A DNA stretch of 64,000 bases. It comes from G963674665 sp964609625. GTDB taxonomy: Bacteria; Desulfobacterota; Desulfovibrionia; Desulfovibrionales; Desulfovibrionaceae. This document shows positions 23,777-31,754 of this stretch, in pieces. The stretch covers positions 13,406-77,405 of the forward strand of contig CAZSRS010000018.1 in NCBI GenBank assembly GCA_964609625.1, read 5' to 3'. The translations under genes and the position numbers were made by a program. Position 1 is the stretch's first letter. The number at the start of each line of letters is the position of its first letter. The notes under the pieces are model-generated. The model was not told the DNA's origin and did no database searches. It saw only the letters and a list, made by a program, of their open reading frames with translations.

Positions 23777-24580
23777 TCAGAGTTCGGCCACGCCCCCTGC
23801 CGGCGCCCAGCCTACCTTGTTCCTGTCCAGCCGCAACTTGACGTGCTCCTCCCGGACCTCTTCCACCGTGACCAAGGCGCCTTCGTGCAGGGCGAAGAGC
23901 ACCGGGGCGTCCTCGCCCCTGGCCGAACGCACGGGCAATTGCGGCGCCAGGACCACGGCTTCCCGTTGCCCCGTGCGGTGCAGGCCGTGCAACGTGGCAG
24001 GCAGCAGAAGAAGCAGCAACAAAGCGCCGAGCAGTATCGCATACCGACCGCACCTGCGCTGGCCAGGGCACCTGCCGAAGCGCCACAGCCCCAGGCCGAG
24101 CCAGAAGACCAGCCCCGCGCCCAGAGTCCACCATTGCAGGCTGCGCGCCCCAAGCAGGGCGCCGGGGAACAATAGCACCCGCAGCAGGGGGGAGCGCTCC
24201 ATGGTGATGGCGTCCTTGCGTTGCTCCAGGGCGCGCTCCAGGTTGAAGAGCAAGTCCGGGTCGTGGGGCGCCAGACGCCTGGCACGCTCGTACCAGAGGA
24301 TTGCCCGCCCAAGGCTGCCCTCGGGAGGATTCTCCGCCGTGGAGTGCACCTTGAACCAAGCGTTGCCCAGGTTATAGAACAGGACCGGGTTGCGCACACC
24401 CTTGTCCGCCACGCGTTCGAAAGCCTGGGCCGCGTCCGCGAAGGCCCCGGCCTCGTAGGTCCTGACCCCTTCGAGGAACTCATGGGCCAGGGTGCTTTTA
24501 TCGCGACCACTATCCTGCGCTCCAACCGTGGGAGTGAGGAGCGCGAGCAAGGCAAGCAGTGTGAACAGCATAGTCTTCAT
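23777..24580 (-). CDS. TPR-SH3 membrane protein of the Bat locus (BatE-like)
   Basis: A 267-residue envelope protein. A signal peptide (about 1-20) is followed by TPR-like helices (EFLEGVRTYEAGAFADAAQA, NPVLFYNLGNAWFKV, AILWYERARRLAPHDPDLLF). Two or so membrane spans follow (about 130-185), then a C-terminal SH3-like barrel (VLFALHEGALVTVEEVREE, VGWAPAGGVAEL). This TPR-TM-SH3 order is typical of the last protein of Bat operons. The ATG overlaps the BatD stop (ATGA). Confidence 0.82.
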   Translation of the reverse strand: MKTMLFTLLALLALLTPTVGAQDSGRDKSTLAHEFLEGVRTYEAGAFADAAQAFERVADKGVRNPVLFYNLGNAWFKVHSTAENPPEGSLGRAILWYERARRLAPHDPDLLFNLERALEQRKDAITMERSPLLRVLLFPGALLGARSLQWWTLGAGLVFWLGLGLWRFGRCPGQRRCGRYAILLGALLLLLLLPATLHGLHRTGQREAVVLAPQLPVRSARGEDAPVLFALHEGALVTVEEVREEHVKLRLDRNKVGWAPAGGVAEL

Positions 24581-26340
24581 GGCCGCAACCTCCCGAGCAT
24601 GGCCTCGGTCTCCTCCAGAACCGCGAGCCTGGAGCCGGCGTCGGCCTTGCCGCCGTAGCGCAGGGCGTCGAGGCGCTCCAGCAGCCCTGCTGCCTGGGCC
24701 GCGATCTCCTGGTTCACGCCGGCGCACCGCAGACGATCTCTGACCTCGGAATAGGTCATGGCCGCGCTATTGCTGGCGCAGCGGGCATTCACTCCAGCGA
24801 CCAGTGCCCGGCTGCAGAGCCCCAGGGCCGAGGCCGGCTCCTGTTCTCGCCGCGCCTCATCGAGAAGCCGCCTGGCCTGCTGGGCCTGAAGCACGGGCAG
24901 GGGCTTTTCCTCGCGCAGCAGCCGCGCCCCGAGTAGCGTCAGGCCCAAGCCCAGACCAGGCGCCAGAAGTAGAATCCAGAACGCCCTTGCGGAGAGCGGC
25001 GAGGCATCCTCGATGGCCTCCAACCCCTCCCGCAGGGGCAGAATGTCCTCGTGTAGAAACTCCACCTCCCGCTGCAAGGGCGCGGATGCGTTCAACTGCT
25101 CCCGCGCGGGGCTGTCCTCCGGTGCCCGAGTCTGGGATGGAGGGACTTCCTGGGGGCCGGGCGTGGCCGTCAGCACCAAAGGCTTGCTGGAGATGACCTT
25201 GTATCTCTCTTCCCTGGGGGAGAAATACGTCAAACGCACAGGGGGCAGGGTGATTTCTCCGGATGTGAGCGGTACCAGGGCATAGCTGAAACGCTTCTCG
25301 CCCACGAATCCCTCCTGGCCGGCCCGCAGCTCCTCCGTGGGCGTGTCCTTGTAAACCTTGAAGGACTCGGGCGCGGAAAGGTCCAGGGCCGCGATATCCG
25401 GCAGGTTGCCCGCGCCGCGCAGGGTCACGGTCAAGGTGGCCGAGTCCCCGGCCTGGACGCTGTCCTTGTCCAGGGCGGCTTCGATCTCGAATTCGCCGAT
25501 GAGCCCGAAAAAGGGCGGATCGCCAGGGCCGGGGCGGTATTCGGGCAGGGCGCGTACCTCCACCTCTACGGCCGGGCTCTGGGCGGTCTGGGGGTACATT
25601 TCCGGGAAGAAGGAGTTCCCCCGGCGCAGAATCTCGCACTGCAAGGTGGCCGGACCGATGACTTGCTTGCCAGGCGCCATGGGCGTCAGCAGTCGGCGGA
25701 CCTCCACCACCACGAAGCGCCGGCCGTCGATATCGCGCTCGTAACGGGGCTGTTCCTCCAGTTCGGTGGCCAGGAAGCCCTCGATGTCCGGCTGGGCGAG
25801 TCGGGGATTGTTGATCTGCCCCCCGAGGTGAATCCCGAGGGTGTACAGGATGGGCTGCCCCACGTAAGGGGCGGTATTGGAGACCGAGGCCTCGAGAAAC
25901 ACGTCCTCGCCGGGCGCGAGCCGTGTTTTGGGGACATCCCTGGAAGCGACCTCGCTGACCGTGATGAAGATAGGGGCGGTGCGCGGCTCCTTGGCGCCGC
26001 TGTCCAGGCCCAGGGCCGGGATCTCCAGGCGGCCGGCTCGTTGCGGCGCCAGTTGCAGCAGCAGGGTCTGCTCCACGTGTTTCTCGAAGTTCACGATGCT
26101 GATGCTGGTGCCGCGGTTGCGGGCCAGTATGGCGAAGTCCTCGCTCTTTTCCAGGGGGGCGAGATCCAGGTCGCCGTCCACGTCGCGCATGGTGATGTGC
26201 AGATTGAAAAAGCCGCCCAGGGCCAGGGCGTCGCGGTCCACCGTGGCGGCCAGGTGCGGCGTCTTGGCGCCAGCCGCGGCTGGTACGAGCATGATCAGGA
26301 GCAGGGCGGCGAGCACGCTTCCGAAAACGAACCGGGCCAT
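24577..26340 (-). CDS. batD: BatD-like protein
   Basis: A 587-residue envelope protein of the BatD (oxygen-tolerance) family. A signal peptide covers about 1-25. Tandem beta domains follow: the start ATVDRDALALGGFFNLHI, the repeated VSNTAPYVGQPILYTLGIHL, and DKDSVQAGDSATLTVTLRG-type strands. A membrane span lies at about 430-450, with a helical cytosolic tail carrying SNSAAMTYSEVRDRLRCAG. The ATG at 26340 overlaps the preceding stop by one base (TGATG). BatD acts with Bat von Willebrand proteins and MoxR; the client is unknown. Confidence 0.9.
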   Translation of the reverse strand: MARFVFGSVLAALLLIMLVPAAAGAKTPHLAATVDRDALALGGFFNLHITMRDVDGDLDLAPLEKSEDFAILARNRGTSISIVNFEKHVEQTLLLQLAPQRAGRLEIPALGLDSGAKEPRTAPIFITVSEVASRDVPKTRLAPGEDVFLEASVSNTAPYVGQPILYTLGIHLGGQINNPRLAQPDIEGFLATELEEQPRYERDIDGRRFVVVEVRRLLTPMAPGKQVIGPATLQCEILRRGNSFFPEMYPQTAQSPAVEVEVRALPEYRPGPGDPPFFGLIGEFEIEAALDKDSVQAGDSATLTVTLRGAGNLPDIAALDLSAPESFKVYKDTPTEELRAGQEGFVGEKRFSYALVPLTSGEITLPPVRLTYFSPREERYKVISSKPLVLTATPGPQEVPPSQTRAPEDSPAREQLNASAPLQREVEFLHEDILPLREGLEAIEDASPLSARAFWILLLAPGLGLGLTLLGARLLREEKPLPVLQAQQARRLLDEARREQEPASALGLCSRALVAGVNARCASNSAAMTYSEVRDRLRCAGVNQEIAAQAAGLLERLDALRYGGKADAGSRLAVLEETEAMLGRLRP

Positions 26341-28298
26341 CACCAGTCCCTCTCCACCCGGCGCTTGTCGTAGCGTGGCATCAGTGCCCGGCCGGGTCTG
26401 TCCTGAAGTCTGTTGAGCATGGCGTCGTCCATGGTCGGCGGGGAAGGGAGTCGCTCATCTTCCGAAAGCTCTGCTTGGGGCTGCTCCACGTTGGAGGGCG
26501 TAGGCTGTTCCTGTTCACCGGCAGGGGTCTGGGACTCCGTTCCTTGTGGTTGCTCCGGCAATTCCTGTCGGTCAAGGGAAGAATCATATTCCGGCTGGTC
26601 CGCGCCCTGATCCTTGGATTGGCCCGCGTCCTGCTCTTGTCCCTGCTCCTCTTCATTGGGAGAGCGCTGCTGTTCAGGACTCTCCTGTTCGCCCTGGTTG
26701 CGTTCCGTCCCTTGGCTCGGGTCTTTCCCCTCCCCGCTTTGGTTGTTTTCCTGTTTCTTATGATCCTGCTCCTGCTGCTTTTCGCTGTCAGGACTCTCTG
26801 GTGTATCCGGGGTGTCCGGACTCTGGGGCTGCCGCTCCATCTGCCGGCGCACGAAGTCGAGATTCAACTGGGTGTCCTGGTCGTCGGGAGCAAGTTCCAG
26901 GGCCTGTTCATAGAGGGACGCGGCCTCGGGCAGGCGCCCCAGACGATAGGCGGCGTTGCCCTGGTTGTACAGGGCTTTCGCCAGGAGTTCGGCTTGGTCC
27001 GGCTTTTGATCAAAGCTCTGGGCCAGGCTTTGGGCCGCGCGCTGGAACTGCCCCAGGGCCTGGGCAAAATCCTGGTTCTTGTACGCAGCCGTGCCGGCGT
27101 TGTAGGCCATTGCCGGGGAATCCGGGTCCTCGGCCTGGGCAGCCAGAAAACGCTCCAGGGCCGTGGCGAAATCGCCTCTCTCGTAAACTTCCAGGCCCTG
27201 CCTGGCGAGGTCACGCGCACCGGCCTGGGCAGCCTGAGGCGCGAGCAGGGAGAGCAGTAGCAAACATCCCAGCAGGTGAGCGAATCTGCCGCCCTTGCGC
27301 GCCGAGAGCAGCACTTCGGCCAGGAGCAGGAAAAAAGCCAGGCCGACAAACCATTGGGAGCGGTCCGTGAAACGTTGGACGCGCTCCTCGGTCTCCTGGG
27401 TTTCACCGCCGGAGATGTGCTGGCTGTAGACGCGGGCCAGGCCCGTGTCGCCGCTCACCGAGCGCAGGTACTCCCCGCCGGCGATATCGGCGATCCGCCG
27501 CAGCACGCTCTCATCCAGGCGGGAGTGCACGATGGCGCCGTTCTGGTCCCTGGTGAAACCGCCCCCTTCCTTGGCAGGGACGGGCGCACCCTGCTCGCTG
27601 CCCACGCCGATGGTGAAGATGCGCACGCCCTTGGCCGCGGCATCCTTGGCTGCCTGGAGCACCTTGTCACGTGCCTCTGGTGTGGTGGCCTCGCCATCGG
27701 TGAGCAGCAGGATGAACTTGTCGCCCGGGTCCTTGTGGTCAAAGGCGGCCATGGCGGTCTCCAGGGCCAAGGTCAGGTCAGTGCCCCCAACGGGCAGATA
27801 GTCGGGGCCGAGCACCGAGAGGAAGAGCCGCAGGGCTCCGTGGTCCAGGGTCAGGGGGCATTGCAGGAAGGCGGTACCGGCAAAGGCCACCAGGCCCACC
27901 CGCTCCCCCTGGAGCAGATCCAGGAGGTCCAGCACCTCGCGCTTGCCCCGCTGCATGCGGTCCGGGGATACGTCCTGGGCCAGCATGCTGCGGGAGCAGT
28001 CCAGGGCCACCACCAGGCTGGCGGTGGAGCGCTGCGGGGTCAGCCAGGAGTAGCCCCAACGCGGCCCGGCCAGGGCCACGATCAAGGCTGTCAGAGCCAG
28101 GAGCGACAGGCAAGCCTTGAGCAGACGCCGGGCCGGAGAAGCGTCCGGTGCGATGCGCTCCAGAGTGGGGCGCGCGGCAAACTCTTCCAACAACCTTCGC
28201 CGACGTCGGGCACCCAGCAGAAAGATGACGGCCAGCACGGGCAGGCTCCAGAGCAGGTAAAGCATCAGGGGGCGGGCAAAATGGATGCCGTCAGTCAT
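26340..28298 (-). CDS. vWA-TPR membrane protein (BatB/BatC-type fusion)
   Basis: A 652-residue inner-membrane protein. Two membrane spans (about 10-28 and 57-77) precede a von Willebrand A domain (about 90-280). Its MIDAS residues are in DCSRSM, the GGTDLTL threonine and LLLTDGEAT. A third span near 320 leads to TPR repeats (about 350-480: DFATALERFLAAQ, AYNAGTAAYKNQDFAQALGQ, LYNQGNAAYRLGRLPEAASL). A long Gln/Glu/Pro/Ser-rich low-complexity tract follows (about 485-610). The order matches BatB fused to BatC. ATGA overlap with BatA. Confidence 0.9.
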   Translation of the reverse strand: MTDGIHFARPLMLYLLWSLPVLAVIFLLGARRRRRLLEEFAARPTLERIAPDASPARRLLKACLSLLALTALIVALAGPRWGYSWLTPQRSTASLVVALDCSRSMLAQDVSPDRMQRGKREVLDLLDLLQGERVGLVAFAGTAFLQCPLTLDHGALRLFLSVLGPDYLPVGGTDLTLALETAMAAFDHKDPGDKFILLLTDGEATTPEARDKVLQAAKDAAAKGVRIFTIGVGSEQGAPVPAKEGGGFTRDQNGAIVHSRLDESVLRRIADIAGGEYLRSVSGDTGLARVYSQHISGGETQETEERVQRFTDRSQWFVGLAFFLLLAEVLLSARKGGRFAHLLGCLLLLSLLAPQAAQAGARDLARQGLEVYERGDFATALERFLAAQAEDPDSPAMAYNAGTAAYKNQDFAQALGQFQRAAQSLAQSFDQKPDQAELLAKALYNQGNAAYRLGRLPEAASLYEQALELAPDDQDTQLNLDFVRRQMERQPQSPDTPDTPESPDSEKQQEQDHKKQENNQSGEGKDPSQGTERNQGEQESPEQQRSPNEEEQGQEQDAGQSKDQGADQPEYDSSLDRQELPEQPQGTESQTPAGEQEQPTPSNVEQPQAELSEDERLPSPPTMDDAMLNRLQDRPGRALMPRYDKRRVERDW

Positions 28299-29302
28299 GG
28301 CAGCCTCAGGAAACGGGTGTTGGAAAGCACGATCCACAAAGCCAGGAGCAGGAAGGCCGACCCCAGGAACCAGGGATAGAGAAGTTCGTGCTCGGCATGG
28401 CTGATGACCTTTGCCGGGCTGGTCTCCAGGCGGTCGATGTCGGCGTAGATTTCGGCCAGCTGTTCGGGCTTTTCCGCGAGGTAGAAGCGCCCCCCGGTGG
28501 TGTGGGCGATCCGCTCCAGGGTCTCTTCGTCCATGTCCACGTTCTGATACACCACACGGCGACCGAAGAGCGGATCGTTGATGGCGAAGGGCGCCGGACC
28601 GCGCCCCCCCACGCCGATGGTATGAACCTTCACCTCCTTGCGGGCCGCAATCTCGGCAGCGGCCATGGGCGGGAGTTCTCCGGCGTTGCTGCGGCCGTCG
28701 GTGAGCAGGATCACGACGTTCGATGGGCTGGGCACATCGGCCAGGCGCTTGACCGAGATGCCCAGGGCGTCGCCGATGGCCGTGTTCGGACCGGCCGCGC
28801 CGATCTCCAGACGCTCCAGGGTCTCGAGCAGGGTATCGTAGTCCCTGGTCAGGGGCATCTGGGTGTAGGCCTCGGAGCCGAAGACCACCAACCCGATGCG
28901 GTCGCCGTAGCGCTTGCCGATGAACTCCATGGCCACCTTCTTCACTGCCTCCAGCCGGTTCACGGCGCGGCCCAGGTCCATGGCGCCGGCCATGTCCAAG
29001 GCGGCCATGCTCTCGGAGAGATCCACGGCCAGAACGATGTTGATCCCCTCGGTGAAACGCTCCACCTCGCGCAGGGTGAGTCGGGGGCCGGCCAGAGCGA
29101 TGCAGAACAGGACCAGGGCCAACCAGCGCAGGGAGCGCGCCAGTCGGTGGACCTCCAGCCAGGGGGAGGGCCCCAGGACATCACGGACGCCGCGCAGATC
29201 GGGTATGCGCAGGGCCGGGCCCGGAGAACGCAACCGCAGCAGCCGCGCCAGGGGCAGCAGCACCAGGAGCAACAGGAACCAAGGGTGCGAAAAGTCAAAC
29301 AT
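28295..29302 (-). CDS. batA: vWA membrane protein BatA
   Basis: A 335-residue inner-membrane protein. Spans at about 7-22 and 60-78 precede a von Willebrand A domain (about 90-290) with an intact MIDAS: DLSESM, GPNTAIGDA and ILLTDGRSN. A last span near 310-328 is followed by a short tail NTRFLRLP. This is the BatA layout. The ATG lies eight bases inside the end of the DUF4381 gene, so translation is coupled. Confidence 0.9.
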   Translation of the reverse strand: MFDFSHPWFLLLLVLLPLARLLRLRSPGPALRIPDLRGVRDVLGPSPWLEVHRLARSLRWLALVLFCIALAGPRLTLREVERFTEGINIVLAVDLSESMAALDMAGAMDLGRAVNRLEAVKKVAMEFIGKRYGDRIGLVVFGSEAYTQMPLTRDYDTLLETLERLEIGAAGPNTAIGDALGISVKRLADVPSPSNVVILLTDGRSNAGELPPMAAAEIAARKEVKVHTIGVGGRGPAPFAINDPLFGRRVVYQNVDMDEETLERIAHTTGGRFYLAEKPEQLAEIYADIDRLETSPAKVISHAEHELLYPWFLGSAFLLLALWIVLSNTRFLRLP

Positions 29303-29822
29303 CGCCCGCTTTCTCCTGCTCCAGCTGCGGTTGAGTGGCCAGCACCAGGGCGCGCGCGGTCTCCAGGTCCTGACCGCGCATGGCGGCCGAGGCCGCGCGG
29401 CCAGCATACTTTACCGGGTCGGCCCGGCGCAGCAGCTTGGCCGTTTCCTGCCGCGCCCCGAGAGGGATGGCCAGGGCTTCCAGCCTGGGAACGAGTTCCT
29501 CTGTGGTCATCTCCAAGGCCGGGAGTCGGAAGCGTGCCTCGAGGTATCCGCGAAGCAGAGCCGAGAGCCGATAGTAGAATTCCCGGTCAGCCAAGCCGGA
29601 TTCCCGGTCCAGGGCCTCCAGACTGCACAGGGCAAGCTCGTGGGGGGAAGGAGGTGCGGGCAGGGGCCTGGGGCGACGGCGTCGCCACAGCCACCAGGCC
29701 AGGAGACCCGCGAGCAGAAGCAGCAGCGCGGCCAGAAGCCACGGCCACCACAGCGGCGACAGGGCCAGGGGTCCCTTGATGTCCAGGATGTCCTGCATGG
29801 TTTCAGGTGTGGGCTGTTCCAC
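29295..29822 (-). CDS. DUF4381-family membrane protein
   Basis: A 175-residue protein with one membrane span (about 24-46, WWPWLLAALLLLLAGLLAWW) followed by an Arg-rich patch and a helical cytosolic domain containing LADREFYYRLSALLRGYLE. The DUF4381 family sits between DUF58 and vWA genes in Bat/MoxR loci, as here. The GTG at 29820-29822 was chosen because GAGG lies nine bases upstream and the DUF58 stop lies 11 bases before it; the first ATG is eight codons later. Confidence 0.82.
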   Translation of the reverse strand: MEQPTPETMQDILDIKGPLALSPLWWPWLLAALLLLLAGLLAWWLWRRRRPRPLPAPPSPHELALCSLEALDRESGLADREFYYRLSALLRGYLEARFRLPALEMTTEELVPRLEALAIPLGARQETAKLLRRADPVKYAGRAASAAMRGQDLETARALVLATQPQLEQEKAGDV

Positions 29823-29833
29823 GGTACAATACC

Positions 29834-30715
29834 TCAGGCGCGCATGCGGCGCTCCCGCGCCTTGAAAAAACGGTGCAGGGCGTCGGCCGGCGGCTGCCCC
29901 GCGCTCAGGGACACGGCGTCGATGCCGGCACTTGCCAGTCCGGCCAGGGTCTCCTGCGTTCTGCGTTCCAGGAAGGTCGCCCAGTTCCGCCGGGTGGCAT
30001 GGTGGCCGCAGTCCAGCAGCAGGCGCTCGCCGGTCTCCAGGTCCACGGTCTCCAGCAGCCCGGCTTCGGGGAGCGTTGTCACTCCCGTGTCCCGGACCAC
30101 GGCGGCGATGCAGTCGTGGCGTTTCCTGGCCCGCTTGAGCGGTTCCCGATAACCAGTGTCCAGAAAATCGGAGATGAAAAAGGCCACGCAACGCTTGCGC
30201 ATGACCCTGGCTAGGAAGCGCGCGGCCTCGCCGATGTTCGTGCCCCTTTGTTGGGGGGTGAAGTCCAGGATCTCCTTGATCACGCGCCAAACATGGGCAG
30301 TACCCTTTTTCGGGGGAATATAGGTCTCCACGGTGTCGGTGAACAGCACCAGCCCCACCTTGTCGTTGTTGCGAATGGCGTTGAAGGCCATGATGGAGGC
30401 TGCCTCGGCCATGGTTTCGCGCAGCAGGGTGCCGGAGGTGCCGAACATGCCGGAGGCGCTCATGTCCACCAGGAGCATGAGCACCAGCTCACGCTCCTCG
30501 CGGTAACGCTTGACAAAGGGCCTGCCCATGCGCGCCGTGACCTGCCAGTCGATGCTCTTGACCTCGTCGCCGGGGGTGTACTCGCGCACCTCCTCGAATT
30601 CGATGCCCGCGCCCCGGAAGATTGAGCGGTACTGCCCCACCATCATGGCGTCCACAACCCTGCCTGTGCTGACGTGGATGCGTCTGATCCGCGCAAGCTG
30701 TTCAGCGGACAACAT
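29834..30715 (-). CDS. DUF58 (vWA-like) protein of the MoxR/Bat locus
   Basis: A 293-residue cytosolic protein. The DUF58 signature is GIEFEEVREYTPGDEVKSID followed by WQVTARMGRPFVKRYREE. A vWA-like domain follows with LLVDMSASGMFG and FISDFLDTGYREP. DUF58 proteins work with MoxR ATPases. The ATG at 30715 has GGAGG five bases upstream; an earlier ATG ten codons upstream lacks a site. It is the first gene of a six-gene overlapping Bat operon running to 23777. Confidence 0.92.
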   Translation of the reverse strand: MLSAEQLARIRRIHVSTGRVVDAMMVGQYRSIFRGAGIEFEEVREYTPGDEVKSIDWQVTARMGRPFVKRYREERELVLMLLVDMSASGMFGTSGTLLRETMAEAASIMAFNAIRNNDKVGLVLFTDTVETYIPPKKGTAHVWRVIKEILDFTPQQRGTNIGEAARFLARVMRKRCVAFFISDFLDTGYREPLKRARKRHDCIAAVVRDTGVTTLPEAGLLETVDLETGERLLLDCGHHATRRNWATFLERRTQETLAGLASAGIDAVSLSAGQPPADALHRFFKARERRMRA

Positions 30716-30827
30716 GCATGCCTCCGGGATGTGGAGAGGTTTCATTAATGGCAGACATGTGCGGGATCACTCGAACTTCATGCTTCGGGGTGGCGGCTCT
30801 CACCTTTTTCCGGCTTCACGCAGCACC

Positions 30828-31649
30828 TCAGGCCATAAGCCTGGTCATGGCCATGCGCAAGTGGTCGATCCAGATGTCGGCAAAGCCAGGATACTCGGCG
30901 GTGCTCTGCAAAACCGGGGAGCAGCTCAGCCCCCTGGCCTGAATCAGTGATTTCCAGGAGGTCGGCGCGTCGCCAGCCATGTCCCTGGTGGCGTGGGCGC
31001 CCACCACTGCCAGGAGCGGTATGAGCCATACCCTGGACACTTGCCTGGCATGAAGATTCGCCAGCAACTCCTCGATGCCGACAACGCCCTCCATGGTAGC
31101 CACGTGGATGTTCGTGTCCCGTAGAGCCAAGGCGTCGGAAAGCTTCTGGTACATGGCGTCGCCGTCATGCCAGGTGCCGTGCCCCATCAGGATCACGGCC
31201 TCGGCTGCCACGCGTCCCTTGGGCAGATGTCTGAGCACCGCCGCTGCGGCCCGTTCAACATCTTCGGCATCTGCCAGCAGGGGCGCGCCGACCGTGAGTT
31301 TATCCAATCCCGGAACAGCCGGGCCTGAAGACGCCGCGCCGCTTGCCCCCAATTCCGGTGCACGGGTCTGCTCCAGGAGGTCGTGATACTCGCTGCCCGG
31401 TATGATGTGCAGGGACTGCACCGCCACGCGGGTGAAACGCTCGAAGCGCATCTTCTGCAGGGCCTTGAGCACGGAGTCTGTCTTCTTGCCCTCGTCGGCC
31501 AGTCGGCGCCGGATGACGCCCGAGGTGAAGGCCCAGCGTACCGGGATGCCGGGAAATGCCCCCCTGACCCTGGCCTCGAAGCCGCTCAGGGTCCGCTGGG
31601 CCATGGGGTTGCTGGAGCCGAAGGCGGCAACGAGGATTCCCGGTTTCAT
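30828..31649 (-). CDS. cbiK: Anaerobic sirohydrochlorin cobaltochelatase CbiK (cytoplasmic form)
   Basis: Inserts cobalt into sirohydrochlorin in the anaerobic cobalamin pathway; some homologues also insert iron. The 273-residue protein starts MKPGILVAAFGSSNP, has RWAFTSGVIRRRL and AVQSLHIIPGSEYHDL, and keeps the catalytic region LMGHGTWHDGDAMYQKL. No signal peptide is present, so it corresponds to the cytoplasmic CbiK of Desulfovibrio, not the periplasmic haem-binding one. AAGGA lies upstream of the ATG. I see no cobalamin riboswitch in the short upstream gap to the chemoreceptor gene. Confidence 0.92.
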   Translation of the reverse strand: MKPGILVAAFGSSNPMAQRTLSGFEARVRGAFPGIPVRWAFTSGVIRRRLADEGKKTDSVLKALQKMRFERFTRVAVQSLHIIPGSEYHDLLEQTRAPELGASGAASSGPAVPGLDKLTVGAPLLADAEDVERAAAAVLRHLPKGRVAAEAVILMGHGTWHDGDAMYQKLSDALALRDTNIHVATMEGVVGIEELLANLHARQVSRVWLIPLLAVVGAHATRDMAGDAPTSWKSLIQARGLSCSPVLQSTAEYPGFADIWIDHLRMAMTRLMA

Positions 31650-31754
31650 GTCTGCTTGTTTCCTTTTCCATGACATCCGCGTCTCGCAGGCACGATGTGC
31701 CGCGAAAAACGAAACTTGGCAACGTTTTTTCGCATCTCGGCAGCCCCACCTCCT

